Positions 39,071 to 48,790 of a DNA stretch of 64,000 nucleotides are shown piece by piece. A program made the translations under genes and the position numbers. The stretch spans positions 1 through 64,000 of the forward strand of contig JAQXGF010000105.1 of assembly GCA_029006155.1 (NCBI GenBank), written 5' to 3'. How positions within the stretch are numbered: position 1 is the stretch's first letter; every line of letters begins with the position of its first letter. Source of the stretch: Lachnospiraceae bacterium (lineage in GTDB: Bacteria; Bacillota; Clostridia; Lachnospirales; Lachnospiraceae). The notes below the pieces were generated by a model that did not search any database, was not told the DNA's origin, and worked only from the letters and a program-made list of their open reading frames with translations.

Positions 39071-39913
39071 CTAGATCACCTCCGTTTTGTGGCGTGTCAC
39101 ATGACAGTTGATATTGATCGCACATGGCATGCCTGCAATATGCGTCGGCATCGTCTCGATATTCAGGCCGATCGCGGTCGTTTTTCCGCCAAAGCCCTGC
39201 GGCCCGATGCCAAGCGCATTGATCTTATCCAGCATCTCTTTTTCCAGATCGGCATAGAACGGATCCGGATTGGAGGAATCGAGCGGACGCATCAGCGCTT
39301 TCTTTGCGAGCAGTGCCGCCTTGTCAAACGTACCGCCGATCCCGACACCGACTACCATCGGCGGACACGGATTCGGCCCTGCCGTCTCGACCGTCTCGAT
39401 GATAAAATCCTTGATGCCCTGCAGTCCGGCTGACGGCTTGAACATCCGGATCGCACTCATATTTTCACTTCCGAATCCCTTCGGGCCGACCGTGATCTTC
39501 ACCTGCTCCCCCGGCACGATCTCGGTATAGATCATCGCCGGCGTGTTGTCTCCGGTATTACCACGGCGTACCGGATCCTTTACGACCGATTTGCGCAGAT
39601 ACCCTTTGTCGTATCCTCTGCGCACACCCTCATTGATCGCATCCGTCAGGTCGCCGCCGATGAAATGCACATCCTGTCCGATTTCCAGAAAGACACATGC
39701 CATTCCGGTATCCTGGCAGATCGGCACGTTCTCCTGATCTGCAATGTCAAAATTCTCGATGATATTGTCCAGCACACCCTTTGCGATCTCTCCGTCCTCA
39801 CAGGCACGGCACCGTTTAATTGCCTCCTTGACATCGGACGGCAGATGCTCATTTGCCTCAATGCAGAGCTTCTCGATCACATCGGTGAGCATGCTCACTT
39901 CTATTTCACGCAT
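39071..39913 (-). CDS. Fumarate hydratase class I, alpha (N-terminal) subunit
   Basis: ICQDTGMACVFLEIGQDVHFIGGDLTDAINEGVRRGY; PCPPMVVGVGIGGTFDKAALLAKKALMRP. Confidence 0.93.
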   Translation of the reverse strand: MREIEVSMLTDVIEKLCIEANEHLPSDVKEAIKRCRACEDGEIAKGVLDNIIENFDIADQENVPICQDTGMACVFLEIGQDVHFIGGDLTDAINEGVRRGYDKGYLRKSVVKDPVRRGNTGDNTPAMIYTEIVPGEQVKITVGPKGFGSENMSAIRMFKPSAGLQGIKDFIIETVETAGPNPCPPMVVGVGIGGTFDKAALLAKKALMRPLDSSNPDPFYADLEKEMLDKINALGIGPQGFGGKTTAIGLNIETMPTHIAGMPCAININCHVTRHKTEVI

Positions 39914-39967
39914 TTTGCTTCCTCCTGTCCATGCTCAACAGAACATTTTTCTCAATTATAACAGGTT

Positions 39968-41569
39968 TTACCGCTCGTGTCTCGCATAATGTGGCAACAG
40001 CAGCGGAGATACATCTCCGGTATCCAGTCCTGCCTCTTCCAGTTCCTTTGCATACTGTGTTACATGATCCAGGTTCATCGTGCCAAGCGTGACATTCTTT
40101 GCCTTCGCAGCCGCTGCCTTTCCTGCATCACGGCCGAATACAATGATATCCAGCAGGGAGTTGCCCATCAGACGGTTTCTTCCATGAATACCGCCGACTG
40201 CCTCCCCTGCGACGAGCAGGTTGTCAATGACCTTCGTGAATCCATCCCCGCCGATCTCCAGACCTCCGTTCTGATAATGCAGGGTCGGGTAGATCAGGAT
40301 CGGAAGCTTTCTCATATCAATGCCATAGTTCAGGTACATACGGAGCATCGCCGGGATCCGCTTCTCGATCGTTCCTTCGCCGTGCAGCTGCTCGATCATC
40401 GGGGTATCCAGCCATACGCCGGTTCCAAGCGGTGTCGTCACACCCTTGCCTCTTGCGGTGCACTCACGGATGATCGATGCCGCAGAGACGTCTCTCGTCT
40501 CGAGCGGATGCATAAATGCCTCTCCCTCGGAGTTGACGAGCATCGCACCGATGGAACGTACCTTCTCGGTTACGAGTGCGCCAAAAATCTGTGCCGGATA
40601 TGCAACCCCGGTCGGATGATACTGAATGGTATCCTGATACAGAAGCGGTGCGCCGAGACGGTAGCCAAGAATCAGTCCGTCTGCGGTAGCTCCGTAATGG
40701 TTCGATGTTGCAAAGCCCTGATAATGCATACGGCCTGCTCCGCCGGTAGCAATGATGACCGTCTTTGCTCTTGCTACCAGGTAATCTCCGGTCTCCATAT
40801 TCAGGAGAACCGCACCTGCCACCTGATTTTTCTCGTCGCGGATCAGCTCCACTGCAGAGGTAAATTCTACGACCGGGATGCCGCGGTTGATGACTTCGTC
40901 GCGCAGGGTACGCATGATCTCTGCTCCGGAATAGTCTTTGCACGCATGCATTCTCTTTCTGGATGTTCCTCCGCCGTGTGTGGTGATCATCGTGCCGTCT
41001 GCCTCTTTGTCAAACATAACACCCAACTCGTTCAGCCACTTGATCGCATCCGGTGCTTCCATGACCAGCTTCTTTAAAAGCTCCGGTCTGGCAGCAAAAT
41101 GTCCACCACCAAATGCATCGAGATAATGCTGTACCGGGGAGTCGTTCTCTTTGTCTGCCGCCTGGATTCCGCCCTCTGCCATCATCGTGTTGGCATCGCC
41201 GATTCGAAGCTTTGTCACGATCATGACATTCGCTCCCGCCTCATGTGCCTCAATTGCGGCGGAAGCACCTGCTCCGCCGCCACCGATGACGAGCACATCC
41301 ACATCATAATCAATCTTTGTGATATCTACGTGATCCTTCAGAAGACGGCTGTTAGAGTGCAGCATATGTACCAGCTCTTTGTTCGCCTTCTGGCCTTTGT
41401 TCGGTCCTACCTTAATCTCCTCAAATGCCTCTGCGCGGTAATCCGGATGAAACTCGCGAAGCAGCTGATCCTTTTCCTCGGCCGTCATACGACGCGGCTC
41501 CATTCCAAGTCGGGACGCTCTGGTCGCCTCCACCTTTTTTACCGATTCCATCATTTCCGGTGTAAACAT
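39968..41569 (-). CDS. frdA: Fumarate reductase/succinate dehydrogenase-like flavoprotein (FrdA/TfrA-like, soluble)
   Basis: VLVIGGGGAGASAAIEAHEAGANVMIVTK; TTHGGGTSRKRMHACKD; QYHPTGVAYP; HGRNRLMGNSLLDIIVFGRDAG. Confidence 0.9.
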   Translation of the reverse strand: MFTPEMMESVKKVEATRASRLGMEPRRMTAEEKDQLLREFHPDYRAEAFEEIKVGPNKGQKANKELVHMLHSNSRLLKDHVDITKIDYDVDVLVIGGGGAGASAAIEAHEAGANVMIVTKLRIGDANTMMAEGGIQAADKENDSPVQHYLDAFGGGHFAARPELLKKLVMEAPDAIKWLNELGVMFDKEADGTMITTHGGGTSRKRMHACKDYSGAEIMRTLRDEVINRGIPVVEFTSAVELIRDEKNQVAGAVLLNMETGDYLVARAKTVIIATGGAGRMHYQGFATSNHYGATADGLILGYRLGAPLLYQDTIQYHPTGVAYPAQIFGALVTEKVRSIGAMLVNSEGEAFMHPLETRDVSAASIIRECTARGKGVTTPLGTGVWLDTPMIEQLHGEGTIEKRIPAMLRMYLNYGIDMRKLPILIYPTLHYQNGGLEIGGDGFTKVIDNLLVAGEAVGGIHGRNRLMGNSLLDIIVFGRDAGKAAAAKAKNVTLGTMNLDHVTQYAKELEEAGLDTGDVSPLLLPHYARHER

Positions 41570-41583
41570 GACTGTGTCCCTCC

Positions 41584-42258
41584 TTACTTTTCAATTTCCC
41601 GTGTATTATAAAGTTCTTCCATTTCCGTGATCGGCTTCTGCATGATCTGTTCGATCAGTGCGTCGTACTTACCCTCATGAATCTCTTCCACACGCTTTGT
41701 CAGATGCCTGGATTCCGGTTCAATGTACTTTCCGGTCAGTCGTCTTGCAAGCAGTCCGACCATCGGATGAGAAATACCGGCCGGGCAGCGTACGCTGCAG
41801 CATCCGCAGCTCACACAGTCAAAGGACTCTTCTGCGCACTTTTCCAGCTCTCCGCGCTGCGCATATGCAATGTACTGCATGACGTTTAAGTTCTGTGTAC
41901 ATGCCTTCGTACAGGCGTTGCATCCGATACAGCTGTAGATCTCCGGATAAAGTTCCATCATCACCTGCTGGTTCGGTCTCAGATCTTCGATCTCATACGT
42001 TCGCTTGTCCGTCGGGAAGAACGGGATGCTTGCCACATACATGCCTTCCTCCACCTGTGTCTGACAGGCAAGACATGTTTTCAGCTCATTCTTTCCCTTA
42101 ATCCGATAAATCGTTGCACAGGCCCCGCAGAAGCCATGACGGCAACCGCAGCCGCGCTTTAACGTGTAGCCGGCATATTCCATCGCCGTCATGATCGTCA
42201 GATCAGCCGGCACACTGTATTTTTTTCCGTAAAAATATACGTTTACCATGTTTGCCAT
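41584..42258 (-). CDS. frdB: Fumarate reductase-like iron-sulfur subunit (2Fe-2S plus two 4Fe-4S-type motifs)
   Basis: CGCRHGFCGACATIYRIKGKNELKTCLAC; CIGCNACTKACTQNLNV; CVSCGCCSVRCPAGI; 15 nt upstream of frdA. Confidence 0.85.
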   Translation of the reverse strand: MANMVNVYFYGKKYSVPADLTIMTAMEYAGYTLKRGCGCRHGFCGACATIYRIKGKNELKTCLACQTQVEEGMYVASIPFFPTDKRTYEIEDLRPNQQVMMELYPEIYSCIGCNACTKACTQNLNVMQYIAYAQRGELEKCAEESFDCVSCGCCSVRCPAGISHPMVGLLARRLTGKYIEPESRHLTKRVEEIHEGKYDALIEQIMQKPITEMEELYNTREIEK

Positions 42259-42292
42259 TTTGGTAAATCCTCCTCATCTCCGGTGTATTGCA

Positions 42293-43147
42293 TCAGTATT
42301 CGTTCGGAAGCTCATTCAGCTCGTCGCAGCGAAATACCGGACCATCCTTGCAGACATATTTGGAACCGACATTGCAGCGGCCGCATTTTCCGATCCCGCA
42401 CTTCATACGCAACTCCAGTGTTGTGTAAACCTGGCTGGTCGAAAATCCAAGCTCCTGCAGTCCCTGCAGAACAAATTTAATCATGATTGGCGGTCCGCAG
42501 ATCAGCGCCGTCTTGTCGGTCGAAAGCTCAAGCTCTTTGAGATAGGCCGGTACAAATCCAACATGGCCATCCCAGCCTTCCTGCGGGCGGTCAATCGTCA
42601 GGTGTACATGGACATCTTTCGCCTTCATCCAGACCTCCTGAATCTCCTTTAACTGTACCAGGTCATCTGCCGATCTGGAACCGTAAAGGATATCCACCGT
42701 GCCATAATCATCACGGTTGTCCAGCACATAATTGATCACGGAACGAAGCGGTGCAAGGCCGATTCCTCCGGCGATAAACAGCAGATCCTTTCCCTTTAAC
42801 TTATCTTCCACCGGGAAATGGTTGCCGTACGGTCCGCGGACCGTGATCTCATCGCCCACTTCCAGGCTGTGCAGGTAGCTCGTCAGGCTTCCGCACTTTT
42901 TGATACTGAACTCCTGATACTCCTTGTTTGTCGGAGAGGAAGTGATGGAAAACATTCCCTCACTTACGCCCGGCTCACAGAGCATCGCACACTGCCCCGG
43001 CATATGCTCGAACAGCTTGCCGCCCTCCGGTGCATTGACACGGAATGTCTTTACGTCCGGCGTCTCCTCCCGGATGTCCGTGATGATACCGACCTTCGGG
43101 ATCAGCGTATCCAGCGTATAATTTTTATGACATGTACATTCACTCAT
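42293..43147 (-). CDS. FAD/NAD(P)H-binding oxidoreductase subunit (FlxA/AsrB/PyrK-like)
   Basis: PGQCAMLCEPGVSEGMFSITSSP; LFIAGGIGLAPLRSVINYVL; LELRMKCGIGKCGRCNVGSKYVCKDGPVF. Confidence 0.88.
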   Translation of the reverse strand: MSECTCHKNYTLDTLIPKVGIITDIREETPDVKTFRVNAPEGGKLFEHMPGQCAMLCEPGVSEGMFSITSSPTNKEYQEFSIKKCGSLTSYLHSLEVGDEITVRGPYGNHFPVEDKLKGKDLLFIAGGIGLAPLRSVINYVLDNRDDYGTVDILYGSRSADDLVQLKEIQEVWMKAKDVHVHLTIDRPQEGWDGHVGFVPAYLKELELSTDKTALICGPPIMIKFVLQGLQELGFSTSQVYTTLELRMKCGIGKCGRCNVGSKYVCKDGPVFRCDELNELPNEY

Positions 43148-44183
43148 TCGTTTTCCCTCCCTGCGCTGCAAATGCTTTGATCACCTTCACGATATTCAGG
43201 GACTGCGGACATTTCTCCACGCAGCGGCCACAGCCGGTGCAGGAAAACATGCCGTCGTTGTTTGCCGGGAAATAAACCAGCTTGTGCATAAATCTCTGAC
43301 GGAAGCGCTGCATCTGGCTGGTTCGGTTGTTTCCATGTGCCATCATCGTAAAGTCGGAATACATGCATGAATCCCAGCAGCGATATCTCTGGATTCCATG
43401 GCCCGTATCGTAATCCTTAATGTCATAGCACTGGCAGGTCGGGCACACAAACGTACAGGTGCCACACGCCAGACATGGGCGATACAGCTTCTCCCACAGT
43501 GGAGAATGGAACTTTTCCTCGAGCACATCTTTGCCCCAGCCATCCAGAGAAAGCTGCATGTACGGAAGCGCTTCTACGGTCTTATGAATGCGCGCCTTTT
43601 CCGCTTCCACCTTTTCTTCCCCGTCTGCTGCTTCTGCCAGCAGATCTTTTACCAGATCAGTCAGAGCCTCGCCCTTTTCACTCTGTGCCTTCCAGTACAG
43701 GATCTCTCCTGCCGTCCAGATGGCTACATCGGCCTTTGGCTCCGCGCAGTCGATTCCAAATACGTTACAGAAACAGGAATCCTCCGGCTCATGACAGGCC
43801 ATCGCCACGATCGTACCGTGATCCCGTCTTGCCTCATAAAACGTATCCACCGGGTCTGCCAGAAATACCTTGTCGAGTACTTCCACGCCACGCAGGTCGC
43901 AGGCTTTCATGCCGAATACGACAAACGGCTGCTCCTGTAACGCCTGCGGGGTAATGGAAATCTTCTTTCCGTCCCGATAGCAGGTGTAGAGGTTCTCACT
44001 CTGCGGGAAGAACGCGTCCTTTGCAGATTTGACTGTCTTTAAGGTATCCAGATCCACATTTGCGTCTTCACTCCACGGCGCGTAGTTTACCTGGCCACAG
44101 GTTTCTACCGGCAGATACAGTTCCTGGGTCTGCGTAATTTTCCGGAACAGTTCCGGAAGTTTTTCTTTCGCAATCTGATACAT
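43140..44183 (-). CDS. 4Fe-4S dicluster protein (FlxB/AsrA-like)
   Basis: MKACDLRGVEVLDKVF; CLACGTCTFVCPTCQCYD; CTGCGRCVEKCPQSLNI. Confidence 0.82.
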   Translation of the reverse strand: MYQIAKEKLPELFRKITQTQELYLPVETCGQVNYAPWSEDANVDLDTLKTVKSAKDAFFPQSENLYTCYRDGKKISITPQALQEQPFVVFGMKACDLRGVEVLDKVFLADPVDTFYEARRDHGTIVAMACHEPEDSCFCNVFGIDCAEPKADVAIWTAGEILYWKAQSEKGEALTDLVKDLLAEAADGEEKVEAEKARIHKTVEALPYMQLSLDGWGKDVLEEKFHSPLWEKLYRPCLACGTCTFVCPTCQCYDIKDYDTGHGIQRYRCWDSCMYSDFTMMAHGNNRTSQMQRFRQRFMHKLVYFPANNDGMFSCTGCGRCVEKCPQSLNIVKVIKAFAAQGGKTNE

Positions 44184-44186
44184 GCC

Positions 44187-45161
44187 TTATCCCCTTTCTG
44201 CCACAATGCCCGGCTCTGCGTCCTCAAAGGTGTAACTCGTCAGCGGGCTACGCTCCACAACCGCTTCGCCTGCCTGATAGGTTCCGTAAAGCTCATCGAT
44301 ATCCTTGATAAATTTCCGGTTGAAAAGGTGGAGCGGAATGCCCTGCGGACATACACGGCTGCACTCTCCACAGTCGGTGCATCTGCCAGCTACGTGGAAG
44401 GCACGGATGATATGGAACATCTTCTCCTCGAAGGAATCCACATTTGCCTTCTGTGAACTGTCAAATTTGTTGCTGTCAAATACGCACTTGCGGCAGCTGC
44501 ATGCCGGGCAGACATTTCTGCAGGCATTGCAGCGGATGCATTTACTCAGCTCACTCTGGAAATAAGCAAAACGCTCCTGCGGAGACATTGCCTCAATCCG
44601 CTCTACCTCTGCAAAACGCTCCTGATCTTTTGTATCCTTTGACTCGCCGATCCGTTCATCATAGATCTTATGCTCCTTGCCCTTGCAGACATGGCAACGA
44701 CCCAGCATGGCATCTGCGTACGCACAGGTCTTTTCTCCGGATGATGTCTCGAATTTTAAGGTATCTGCCGCATCCTCTAAAGAAGCGCCCTCCACGTTTC
44801 GGATTCCGCGAATCCCCATGGATCGAATTTTTTCAATATCAAGTTTACCCTTGCAGCCAACTCCGATGATATATGCTTTTTCCCGGTCCACACGATGCTC
44901 ACTGAGCAGCTGATTGAAGCTGTAAGTATCACACGGTTTTAAACAGACCAGCGTCTTTCCATCCAGTTTGGACGCTTCGATCATCATCTTGCTTAAGTTT
45001 GCTCCGCAAAAGCCGTCATATACAAACTCTTTTAACTCTTCTTCGTTTTCAAAGAAAGCCGGTTCCGGATTCCACGGCATGTCTCCGGCCTTCCAGCCAA
45101 GCACACGGGCTACCGTCCCGTCTGCCAGCAGTTCTTTTGCCCGTCTGATCAGTTCCTGCAT
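44187..45161 (-). CDS. 4Fe-4S protein (FlxC-like / coenzyme F420-hydrogenase beta-like)
   Basis: CLKPCDTYSFNQLLSEHRVDREKAYIIGVGCKGKLD; CIRCNACRNVCPACSC; CTDCGECSRVCPQGIPL. Confidence 0.8.
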   Translation of the reverse strand: MQELIRRAKELLADGTVARVLGWKAGDMPWNPEPAFFENEEELKEFVYDGFCGANLSKMMIEASKLDGKTLVCLKPCDTYSFNQLLSEHRVDREKAYIIGVGCKGKLDIEKIRSMGIRGIRNVEGASLEDAADTLKFETSSGEKTCAYADAMLGRCHVCKGKEHKIYDERIGESKDTKDQERFAEVERIEAMSPQERFAYFQSELSKCIRCNACRNVCPACSCRKCVFDSNKFDSSQKANVDSFEEKMFHIIRAFHVAGRCTDCGECSRVCPQGIPLHLFNRKFIKDIDELYGTYQAGEAVVERSPLTSYTFEDAEPGIVAERG

Positions 45162-45592
45162 CTTATATCCCCCAATCTCACGTTTTTGCCGAGACTGTAG
45201 ATCTTCTCAACAAATTCATTCATGGTAGTGGAAAACTTTACGCCCTCTGCAGCAGATACCCACTCAACACGGGTACGTCCGCTTTCCACTCCGAGGTAAT
45301 CCAGCATGGAGAAGAGCAGTGTCATACGTCTTCTCGCATAAAAGTTTCCACTGGTATAATGGCAGTCTCCCGGATGGCATCCGCACAGGATTACACCGTC
45401 CGCGCCCTTCTCAAATGCACGGAGAATAAACATCGGATTGACCCGGCAGGAGCACGGTACCCGGATGATCTTGACATCGGCCGGGTAGGACAGGCGGCTG
45501 CTTCCCGCCAGATCCGCACCTGCGTAGCTGCACCAGTTGCAGCAGAACGCTACTATTTTCGGTCTGAATTCTTCGCTTTGCTCTATCGACAT
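45149..45592 (-). CDS. MvhD/FlxD-like hydrogenase/heterodisulfide reductase iron-sulfur subunit
   Basis: IVAFCCNWCSYAGADLAG; VPCSCRVNPMFILRAFEKGADGVILCGCHPGDCHYTSGNFYARRR. Confidence 0.93.
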   Translation of the reverse strand: MSIEQSEEFRPKIVAFCCNWCSYAGADLAGSSRLSYPADVKIIRVPCSCRVNPMFILRAFEKGADGVILCGCHPGDCHYTSGNFYARRRMTLLFSMLDYLGVESGRTRVEWVSAAEGVKFSTTMNEFVEKIYSLGKNVRLGDIRCRN

Positions 45593-47571
45593 ATCGCATC
45601 TACCTCCGCAAGAATCTGTCTGTTTGAAAAGCCCTGCAGGTCCATGGCTCCGGACGGACACGTTACGGTACATGCACCGCAGCCCTGGCACAGAGCGGTA
45701 TTAACCTGTGCAATACGCCGCACTTCACGGATACCGTGATCGTTTACCTGCTTTTCTTCATAGGAAATCGCGCCATACGGGCACACATTTGCACACTGGG
45801 AACAGCCGTTGCAAAGCAGCTCATCCGCCTGTGCCGTACACGGATTTGTCATCAGCTTGTCTTTTGCAAGCAGTCCGATGGCTTTTACAGCCGCCGCACC
45901 CGCCTGTGAAACGGTCTCCGGAATATCCTTCGGTCCCTGGCATACGCCGGAGAGGAAGATACCTGCCGTCGGAGATTCTACCGGACGCAGCTTCGCATGC
46001 GCCTCAGTCAGGAAATTATTCGTATCAATACTTGCCGTCAGCATGGTCGCGATCTTTCTGACATCCGGATTCGGCTCGATTGCCGCCGCCAAAACGACCA
46101 TATCTGCTTCCTTCAAGATCTGACGGTTGTCGATCAGATCGACACCGCGCACGAGCAGCTTTCCGTTTGGCTGTGGAAGGACCTTTCCCACCTGACCCTT
46201 TATGTAATTGACGCCGTACTCTTCTACTGCCCTGCGGTAAAATTCATCAAAATTCTTTCCCGGTGTACGGACATCGATATAGAATACGGTAACATTGACA
46301 TCCGGATATTTATCCCGGATCAGCATGGCATGCTTTGCGGTATACATACAGCAGATCTTTGAGCAGTAGCTCTTCCCGCGGTCATCTGCACAACGGCTTC
46401 CGACACACTGGATAAATACCATTTCCTTCGGCGCTTTTCCGTCTGAGAGACGCTCCAGATGTCCCTTGGTCGGGCCTGCTGCATTCATGATACGCTCCAG
46501 CTCCAGTGATGTGATAACATCCTTACTCTGTGCATAAGCATACTCGTCATAGTGATCCAGTTTAATCATATCGAAACCTGTCGCTACGACAATTGCACCA
46601 TACTTCTGTGTGATAATCTCGTCTTTCTGATCGTAATCGATTGCTCCCGCCTGGCAAACCTTGGAGCAGACACCACATTTTCCGGTCTTAAACTTCGTAC
46701 AGTGTTCGCGGTCGATGACCGGTACGTTCGGGATTGCCTGTGCAAACGGCGTATAAATCGCAGTACGGTTACCCAGTCCACGGTTGAACTCGCTCGGAAT
46801 CTTTTTATTCGGACACTTTTCCTGACAGACACCGCAGCCCGTACACTTACTCATATCGACGCTTCTCGCTTTTTTGCGAATGTCGACGGTGAAATCGCCC
46901 ACAAAGCCGCTCACCTTCTCCACCTCACTGTACGTGTAGAGCGTGATATTCGGATGCGTGTTTGCCTCCACCATCTTCGGTGTCAGGATGCAGGCGGAAC
47001 AGTCCAGGGTCGGGAACGTCTTATCCAGCTGGGACATTCTTCCTCCGATACTCGGAGTTTTCTCTACGATGTCGACCGGATAGCCTGCCTCCGCGATATC
47101 CAGCGCAGTCTGAATTCCGGCGATACCACCGCCGATGACAAGCGCACGCTTCGTGACGAGACTCTCTCCCGGCTGAAGCGGGGTGTTCAGATTTACTTTT
47201 GCGACTGCAGCCCGCATCAGGATCACAGCCTTTTCCGTTGCCTCCTGCATATCCTTGTGGATCCAGGAACAATGCTCACGGATGTTTGCAATCTCTACCA
47301 TGTACGGATTCAATCCTGCACGCTTTGCTGCATTCCGGAATGTCGTCTCGTGCATTCTCGGTGAGCAGGAGCACACAACCACTCCGGTCAGTTTCTTCTC
47401 CCGGATCGCCTCCTGGATCTTTGCCTGCCCGGCCTCAGAACACATGTACTGATAATCCTCGGCATGTACGACACCCTGTTCCTGCAGCGCCATTTCCACT
47501 ACTTTCTTTACGTCTACCGTCGCGGCAATATTACTTCCACAGTGACAGACGAATACTCCTATCCTTTGCAT
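45583..47571 (-). CDS. hdrA: HdrA-like flavin and iron-sulfur protein (heterodisulfide reductase subunit A)
   Basis: IGVFVCHCGSNIAATVDV; ALVIGGGIAGIQTALDIAEAGYPVDIVEKTPSIGGRMSQLDKTFPTLDC; several 4Fe-4S ferredoxin motifs. Confidence 0.94.
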   Translation of the reverse strand: MQRIGVFVCHCGSNIAATVDVKKVVEMALQEQGVVHAEDYQYMCSEAGQAKIQEAIREKKLTGVVVCSCSPRMHETTFRNAAKRAGLNPYMVEIANIREHCSWIHKDMQEATEKAVILMRAAVAKVNLNTPLQPGESLVTKRALVIGGGIAGIQTALDIAEAGYPVDIVEKTPSIGGRMSQLDKTFPTLDCSACILTPKMVEANTHPNITLYTYSEVEKVSGFVGDFTVDIRKKARSVDMSKCTGCGVCQEKCPNKKIPSEFNRGLGNRTAIYTPFAQAIPNVPVIDREHCTKFKTGKCGVCSKVCQAGAIDYDQKDEIITQKYGAIVVATGFDMIKLDHYDEYAYAQSKDVITSLELERIMNAAGPTKGHLERLSDGKAPKEMVFIQCVGSRCADDRGKSYCSKICCMYTAKHAMLIRDKYPDVNVTVFYIDVRTPGKNFDEFYRRAVEEYGVNYIKGQVGKVLPQPNGKLLVRGVDLIDNRQILKEADMVVLAAAIEPNPDVRKIATMLTASIDTNNFLTEAHAKLRPVESPTAGIFLSGVCQGPKDIPETVSQAGAAAVKAIGLLAKDKLMTNPCTAQADELLCNGCSQCANVCPYGAISYEEKQVNDHGIREVRRIAQVNTALCQGCGACTVTCPSGAMDLQGFSNRQILAEVDAICR

Positions 47572-47575
47572 CCGC

Positions 47576-47965
47576 TTACCTCCTGTATCTTCTGAATGCA
47601 CTTACCAGAAGCTGCTGCGGAAGCTCCGGATCCAGCAACTCCGGGATTTCATTCGGGGAAAGATACGATTCTCCGCGCTGGCGGATCACCAGCTGTCTGG
47701 CCGCATCGATCAGTTTTCCCGGTTTTACATCTCTCGGGCAACGCTCCACGCAGGCAAAGCAGGATAAGCATTTCCACAGAGATTTTGAATTTACCAGTGA
47801 TTCAATATTTTCATTTATGACATAAGACACGAACTGATGCGGCTTGATGTCCATCTCGTTAAAAGACGGGCAGGATGCAGAGCATTTTCCGCACTTCATA
47901 CAGCGGAGCGGATTTACGCCACTGATTTCCTTTATCTGTTCTGCCCTTGACTTCTCTGTATTCAC
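47576..47965 (-). CDS. hdrC: HdrC-like 4Fe-4S protein
   Basis: CMKCGKCSASCPSF; CLSCFACVERCPRDV; 4 nt overlap with hdrB. Confidence 0.92.
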   Translation of the reverse strand: MNTEKSRAEQIKEISGVNPLRCMKCGKCSASCPSFNEMDIKPHQFVSYVINENIESLVNSKSLWKCLSCFACVERCPRDVKPGKLIDAARQLVIRQRGESYLSPNEIPELLDPELPQQLLVSAFRRYRR

Positions 47966-48762
47966 GCTTCTGGCACCTCCTCTTTTACCCCAAGAGCCTC
48001 AGCAAGAAGCTCTGTAAAATAGTATACCGGAAGCGCGCCGTTCCCGGCCATGTTCAGGTTGTACATGCAAAGCGGACAGGCGGTAATCAGCATATCTGCA
48101 CCAAAGCCCGCTGCACTGTCGGTAATATCCTTACACATCGTTCCGGAGAGCTCTTTTTCCTTCAGAGAAATGTAACCTCCGCAGCACTCGTTCCGATACG
48201 GATAAATAACCGGCTCTGCGCCGATGGCCCGGATAAAATCTTCCATGATCTTCGGATTCTCCGGATTGTCGAAGGCCATCACCTTGCCCGGACGCAGAAG
48301 CAAACAGCCATAATAAGCACCGATCTTCTTTCCGGTAAACGGATGTACGACTTTTTTCGCCAGCTCGTCAAAACCGACACGGTCGCGCAGCACCTCCAGA
48401 TAATGGAGGACATTGGTTTCCCCTGCATACGGCTCTGAAAGCTGCATGTAGTTGTTGGCTCGCATCCGGATATCTTCAACGTTCTTCATGTCATCGTTGA
48501 CCCTTTTTATGACATGGTGACAGGCAGAGCAGAGCGTCACAAGCTCCTGGCCCTTTTCCTTCGCCTCGTTCAGTGCACGGACGGAGGAGAGCTTTGTCGC
48601 AATCTCATCAGATCCAAGTGGATAGACCCCTCCGCAGCACTGCCAGTGATCGAGTTCCTCCAGTTCAAATCCAAGTACCACCGCTGAAGCTCTCGCATAT
48701 ACATCCAGCATTTTAGCCTTTGTCTTTAAGGTACATCCGGGATAATAGCTGTACTTCATCAT
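47962..48762 (-). CDS. hdrB: HdrB-like protein with two CCG (cysteine-rich) domains
   Basis: PGCTLKTK...QCCGGVYPL...LCSACHH and GCLLLRP...ECCGGYISLKE...CPLCMYN. Confidence 0.94.
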   Translation of the reverse strand: MMKYSYYPGCTLKTKAKMLDVYARASAVVLGFELEELDHWQCCGGVYPLGSDEIATKLSSVRALNEAKEKGQELVTLCSACHHVIKRVNDDMKNVEDIRMRANNYMQLSEPYAGETNVLHYLEVLRDRVGFDELAKKVVHPFTGKKIGAYYGCLLLRPGKVMAFDNPENPKIMEDFIRAIGAEPVIYPYRNECCGGYISLKEKELSGTMCKDITDSAAGFGADMLITACPLCMYNLNMAGNGALPVYYFTELLAEALGVKEEVPEA

Positions 48763-48790
48763 TTTATAATCCTTTCTTCCATTTCTACGC

